Under the pieces are notes generated by a model that did not search any database, had not been told where the DNA came from, and worked only from the letters and a program-made list of their open reading frames with translations. Below are positions 5,483 to 9,055 of a DNA stretch of 9,055 nucleotides, in pieces (within the stretch, counting starts at the first letter, position 1; each line of letters starts with the position of its first letter). Source of the DNA: Bacteroides_E sp964522975 (GTDB taxonomy: Bacteria; Bacteroidota; Bacteroidia; Bacteroidales; Bacteroidaceae); assembly GCA_964522975.1 (NCBI GenBank), contig CAZFXK010000099.1, positions 1 to 9,055 of the forward strand, written 5' to 3'. Position numbers and translations under genes: made by a program.

Positions 5483-8136
5483 GCTTTTACAATTCTGATG
5501 GCATTCAAAATCGTTTCTCCTTGAATAGGTATAAATTTTATATCAATCCCTTTATCATCCATTACATCAACTTCAATTTTTTTTATAATGGCTCTTCCAA
5601 CTCCAATTTCCTTTGGAATATTATATTTTTCTAATATTTTTTGAGAGTTAATAAGAATATCAAATACCCTTGGTTTAACTTTTTCATATATTCTATCATT
5701 ACCTAAATTATAGGCTAGTTTTTCTTTATCTTCTTCTTTATTGAAGTCTGCCCAATACAGATAGACATAATATTTACCCTTTGGGACATCAGCTTTAAAG
5801 GCTTCAATATTTACTCGTTGTGTTTGAAAAATAGGATCTTTATCTGTACCTATAATATCCAAATCAGCAGTAGGTAATGAGCCAAAGCTTGTTTTTGCCC
5901 TATAAGGTTCCCCTCCAATAAAACCCCAACTCCCTTCTTGATATTCTTTCTCCGGCATCCATGCCGTTTTTGTTGTTTTATCTTCAAAAGAACATTGAGT
6001 TCCTAAAAGGACATTGAGTTCTTGAAATTCTTCATCTAGTTTAAATGGTATTATTCTAAAATCAATTTCAGCCATATCTGTGACTTTAGTCATATTGGCA
6101 TCTGCCCTTATGATATTAATTCCTTGTATAAATGTGGCTTCTGTTTTGGCTATACCATTAATAACCGATAGGGTGCCTAAGTGAGTTCCATTATGATATA
6201 AATCAACTTGATCTTGATTTGAATATATTTTTATTTCTTGTTTATATGTTTTAGATCCATCTGTTATTGCTGCAGCTCTATATTTCCAGTCAGAAGAAGC
6301 TATTTTAACAAAAGGGGTAGTGGTTAAATGGGCTTTATATAAGTAATATGTGTTTTTGGGGGTTCTATCTAATCCGGTAATTCCTTTACTATTAATACGA
6401 GGAACAGCATCTGTTCTGCTTTCCGAATGAAAATCATTAAGATTCCAAATGTTAGTTCCTGCGATGAAATCATGCTTTAAGAAAACTTTCAAATAATGTT
6501 CATGGAATTTATCTCCAAATTCAACGCTAAAATCAAATCGTTCCGGCTTTTCACTGTGTATTCTAACATCAACATCTGCACCATATTCACTTATAAATAG
6601 AGGAATATCAGGGTTCTTCTCTTTGAATCGAAGTATGATATTTTCAATTTTTTTTATCCCCGGAGAATACCAACCGGAATATAAATTAAGTCCAATGGTC
6701 ATAGGAATTTTATTTAATCCGGCTTCTTCATATCTTTTGAATCCGGCATGAAAAGGAATCTGTGTATATCGGTATGGATCTAAAGTTCTAATGTATTTTT
6801 CTATAGATGAGGCTTGTCGGTTTACTTCTTGACAATATTCTTTATATTCTGCTGTGCCTGTTTTATAGGGTGGACGCAACATCACTTCATTCATATAAGT
6901 CCATAAAACCAATGACGGATGATTAAAGTTTTGTTTCATCATTTCATCCATCATATCAATGGAATTGCTTAAATACTCCTCACTTTCTGTCACAGCATTG
7001 ATAACCGGTATTTCAACCGAAGTTACTATTCCTAATTTGTCACATAAATCGAGAATTAAGGGGTCTTGTGGATAGTGTGCTATTCTCAGAAAGTTGCCCC
7101 CCATCTCTTTTAGTAATTGTATATCGCGTATATGAAATTCATCTTCTAAAGCGTTTCCTTTACCTTTAAAGCATTGATGACGGCAAGTTCCCATTAGCTT
7201 AATATGTTCTCCATTCAAGAAGAAACCCTTTTCAGCATCAAAAGTAAACCAACGGAGTCCAAAATTCTCTACTAATTCATCTAAAACCTCATCAGTTTTT
7301 TGATCTCGTAAAATTGTTCTTAGAGTATATCTATTGGGAGATTGAATGGACCATAAAGAGGGAGATTTTATTTGGAAGCGTTTCGATTTTATATGGTTTT
7401 CAGTTCCTCCTTCAAGCGTGATTTTTTCTGTTGTTTTTGTTACAAGATTTCCTTCCGGAGATAAAATGTTATATTCTATCTGAACTTTTTTATTTTCCTT
7501 ACTGTAATTGTTTATTAGGGTCTTCGTTTCAATTTCTGCCTTTTCTTGTGATACTTTAGGCGTTGTAATATAAAGTCCGTCAGAGGCCTTGTCTGAAAGA
7601 GAGAAGTGTACTTGATTTTCTATCTGAAGATAAACATCGCGGTAGATACCTCCAAAAAACGTAAAATCGGCACTTAGCGGAGGTATTTGTTCATTATGAT
7701 TATTATCTACTTTAATGCTAATGAGATTCTCTGCATCTCTTTGGATGAAAGAGGTGATATCGAAGCAGAAACGTGTATAACCTCCTTTGTGTATACCCAC
7801 ATAGCTTCCATTTATATATACTTCGGTTACCTGATTGGCTCCTTCAAAATATAGGTATACTATTTTATCTTTAGCTATATTGTCAATATACAGATTTTTA
7901 CGGTACCAACCTTGTCCTCTGAAATAACCCGGAATTTCATCAGTGGCATCTTGAGCATTCCAAGTATGAGGAAGCGATACAACCTCCCACGACGTGTCAT
8001 TGAAGTTAGTTGCATAAGCTGTTGAACTGTCGGTTAAAGCAAATTTCCAAGCTTCGTTGATTGAATATTTTAACTTGGAAGAGTATGCATTCATTACAAA
8101 TAAAACGTAGAATAGAAGTAAGAATATCTTTTTCAT
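5476..8136 (-). CDS. Exported GH2 beta-glycosidase with C-terminal malectin-like domain
   Basis: Secreted retaining glycosidase of 886 residues in the beta-galactosidase/beta-glucuronidase family. A signal peptide covers about 1-20 (MKKIFLLLFYVLFVMNAYSS). The jelly-roll sugar-binding domain follows at about 22-175 (SLPHTWNAQD, GQGWYRK, FGGIYRDVYL), then an Ig-like domain at about 185-295. The catalytic barrel starts near 300 (NGEHIKLMGTCRHQ). The acid/base is Glu417 in TYMNEV and the nucleophile is Glu517 in FISEYGAD. Further beta domains occupy about 605-695. Residues about 705-886 resemble malectin/carbohydrate-binding domains seen in other Bacteroidetes GH2 enzymes (CSFED, YYVYLYWAD, FDILING-like FDILINS). 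The substrate could be a galactoside, glucuronide or mannoside; sequence alone does not decide. The start follows an A-rich leader 48 bp after the lyase gene, so the two may share a transcript. The reading frame is intact. Confidence 0.94.
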   Translation of the reverse strand: MKKIFLLLFYVLFVMNAYSSKLKYSINEAWKFALTDSSTAYATNFNDTSWEVVSLPHTWNAQDATDEIPGYFRGQGWYRKNLYIDNIAKDKIVYLYFEGANQVTEVYINGSYVGIHKGGYTRFCFDITSFIQRDAENLISIKVDNNHNEQIPPLSADFTFFGGIYRDVYLQIENQVHFSLSDKASDGLYITTPKVSQEKAEIETKTLINNYSKENKKVQIEYNILSPEGNLVTKTTEKITLEGGTENHIKSKRFQIKSPSLWSIQSPNRYTLRTILRDQKTDEVLDELVENFGLRWFTFDAEKGFFLNGEHIKLMGTCRHQCFKGKGNALEDEFHIRDIQLLKEMGGNFLRIAHYPQDPLILDLCDKLGIVTSVEIPVINAVTESEEYLSNSIDMMDEMMKQNFNHPSLVLWTYMNEVMLRPPYKTGTAEYKEYCQEVNRQASSIEKYIRTLDPYRYTQIPFHAGFKRYEEAGLNKIPMTIGLNLYSGWYSPGIKKIENIILRFKEKNPDIPLFISEYGADVDVRIHSEKPERFDFSVEFGDKFHEHYLKVFLKHDFIAGTNIWNLNDFHSESRTDAVPRINSKGITGLDRTPKNTYYLYKAHLTTTPFVKIASSDWKYRAAAITDGSKTYKQEIKIYSNQDQVDLYHNGTHLGTLSVINGIAKTEATFIQGINIIRADANMTKVTDMAEIDFRIIPFKLDEEFQELNVLLGTQCSFEDKTTKTAWMPEKEYQEGSWGFIGGEPYRAKTSFGSLPTADLDIIGTDKDPIFQTQRVNIEAFKADVPKGKYYVYLYWADFNKEEDKEKLAYNLGNDRIYEKVKPRVFDILINSQKILEKYNIPKEIGVGRAIIKKIEVDVMDDKGIDIKFIPIQGETILNAIRIVKAD

Positions 8137-8184
8137 ATATAGATTCGTTTATGTGTGTATTTATTTTTAGATGTAAAAGAGGGA

Positions 8185-9018
8185 TTATTTTGCGTATAAT
8201 AACCATTTAATATCTGTGTTTTTTGTTTTACAGTGGTTGTCAAAAAGTCTATCATATTTTTTATTTTCATTAAAGAAGGTAGACCGTTTAATTAGCCAGC
8301 ATAATGTTTCTTGACTTTGATCCCAGTCTGTAAGCTGTTGGTATGGAAAATCTTTTTCTGCTTTCCCAAGATATTGTGTGACAAAATCTATGGCTTTATT
8401 AATTAATTTTCCAGAGGGCGATGTAACGTTGTATAAATCAATGTTTAAGGTTTTGGCCAAAGAACAAAAATCAAGAATATGATTAAGATTGAAAATGGAA
8501 TAATGTAAAGCTAAGGTTCGTGTTAATTCAAAAGGTTGACTACCATCAGGTTTTATTTGTTTAGCTAATCTTTCTTCAGGAAACCTTGAAATGAAGTCTT
8601 TTGCTATATTTTGTTTATTTACAAATAGTGCATAAGCCACAACCTGTACATCATAAGCAATTGAGTGATTATTTTTGGCCTTAGCACATTGTTGTCCTAA
8701 TTTACTTGTAAGAAGCCAATCCAGAAAATCTGAAAACCATTTTACTAATCCTTCATAATCCTCTCTGCCCATTGCAGACGATTGAGATAGAATCTTGATG
8801 GATTGAATCATATAAACAAATCCATACGTATCAATAATTCCTTCACTACGGCCTTCATCGTTGTTATGTCCTTTTATCACTTGTGCATAGTTGAGATTAG
8901 GGTTCATCTTAGTGTTTTTATTTAAGAACCATAATCTTAAATATTCCATGGCTTTATGGGCATATTTTTCATTAGCTGTAAAAAAATAAGCATAAGCCAG
9001 ACTGTAAATATTCAGCAT
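8185..9018 (-). CDS. Alginate-lyase-family protein, N-terminally truncated (probable pseudogene)
   Basis: The 277 residues match the core of the alginate_lyase family (PF05426; PL5-like alpha/alpha-toroid fold), which cleaves uronate-containing polysaccharides by beta-elimination. Family landmarks are MNPNLNYAQ (38-46), EGRSEGIIDT (55-64), the active-site NNHSIAYD (116-123; Asn117, His118) and DGSQPFELTRTLALHYSIFNL (Arg167 and Tyr173 in the expected catalytic positions; DGSQPFEL begins at 158). Full-length members are roughly 390-420 residues with a signal peptide. Here about 110 N-terminal residues and any signal peptide are absent. Homology appears to run a few residues upstream of the first ATG (LVNI) to an in-frame TAA at 9033-9031, and the other two minus-strand frames are also stopped in the remaining bases. 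Without export the protein could hardly reach its substrate. A disrupted gene is the best reading; the missing part may lie beyond the window. Confidence 0.75.
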   Translation of the reverse strand: MLNIYSLAYAYFFTANEKYAHKAMEYLRLWFLNKNTKMNPNLNYAQVIKGHNNDEGRSEGIIDTYGFVYMIQSIKILSQSSAMGREDYEGLVKWFSDFLDWLLTSKLGQQCAKAKNNHSIAYDVQVVAYALFVNKQNIAKDFISRFPEERLAKQIKPDGSQPFELTRTLALHYSIFNLNHILDFCSLAKTLNIDLYNVTSPSGKLINKAIDFVTQYLGKAEKDFPYQQLTDWDQSQETLCWLIKRSTFFNENKKYDRLFDNHCKTKNTDIKWLLYAK

Positions 9019-9029
9019 AATGTTTACCA

Positions 9030-9045
9030 GTTAATAGGTTAATAG
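9030..9045. repeat. 8-bp tandem duplication at the break of the lyase gene
   Basis: GTTAATAG occurs twice head to tail at 9030-9037 and 9038-9045. It spans the in-frame TAA (9031-9033) that interrupts the lyase reading frame on the minus strand. Removing one unit would change the frame upstream but would not remove that stop. It may be a slippage product, a small target duplication, or the edge of an inserted sequence lying beyond the window. Confidence 0.6.
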
Positions 9046-9055
9046 CTTAAGTGTT

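Noticed and set aside
5350..5634. Plus-strand open frame of 94 codons across the 22-bp repeats
   Set aside because: It is largely antisense to the 3' end of the GH2 gene and begins immediately at the terminator T run. No domain or leader supports it.

Overview
The window looks like chromosomal DNA from a member of the Bacteroidota, most likely the order Bacteroidales; I cannot name the genus. The evidence is AT-rich DNA, A-rich leaders without clear Shine-Dalgarno sequences, perfect TAnnTTTG -7 boxes, a lipoprotein with the Bacteroides-type C-S-D-D-D export signal, PepSY-like (PF11396/DUF2874-type) proteins, and polysaccharide-degrading enzymes typical of gut or environmental Bacteroidales.

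Layout. (1) Positions 1-1031, minus strand: the first 343 codons of an exported GH13 alpha-amylase/neopullulanase of the SusA type, cut by the left edge. Its upstream region holds a perfect 12-bp palindrome resembling a LacI-family operator. (2) Positions 1253-5292, plus strand: an OmpR-family response regulator, its membrane histidine kinase, two small secreted PepSY-like paralogs, and a surface-type lipoprotein with two further PepSY-like repeats. The block ends at a 19-bp-stem terminator. (3) Positions 5395-5482: four 22-bp-period tandem repeats just beyond the terminator, at the 3' end of the next gene. (4) Positions 5476-9018, minus strand: a GH2 beta-glycosidase with a C-terminal malectin-like domain, and upstream of it an alginate-lyase-family gene whose N-terminal third is missing behind an in-frame stop codon.

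How the parts fit. The most informative signal is a promoter module present three times: before the response regulator, before the first PepSY-like gene and before the second. Each copy has two half-sites related to ATTTCAGAA, 11 bp apart, then exactly 6 bp, then a TAnnTT -7 box (perfect TAnnTTTG in the two PepSY promoters). An 11-bp direct repeat next to the core promoter is how OmpR-family regulators usually bind. I infer that the response regulator activates its own operon and both PepSY promoters, so the kinase, regulator, two secreted proteins and surface lipoprotein would form one self-contained envelope-sensing circuit. The module also implies that the regulator starts at position 1306, not at the in-frame ATG at 1288.

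The flanking carbohydrate genes (GH13 on the left, GH2 and lyase remnant on the right) do not carry this module and are probably regulated separately.
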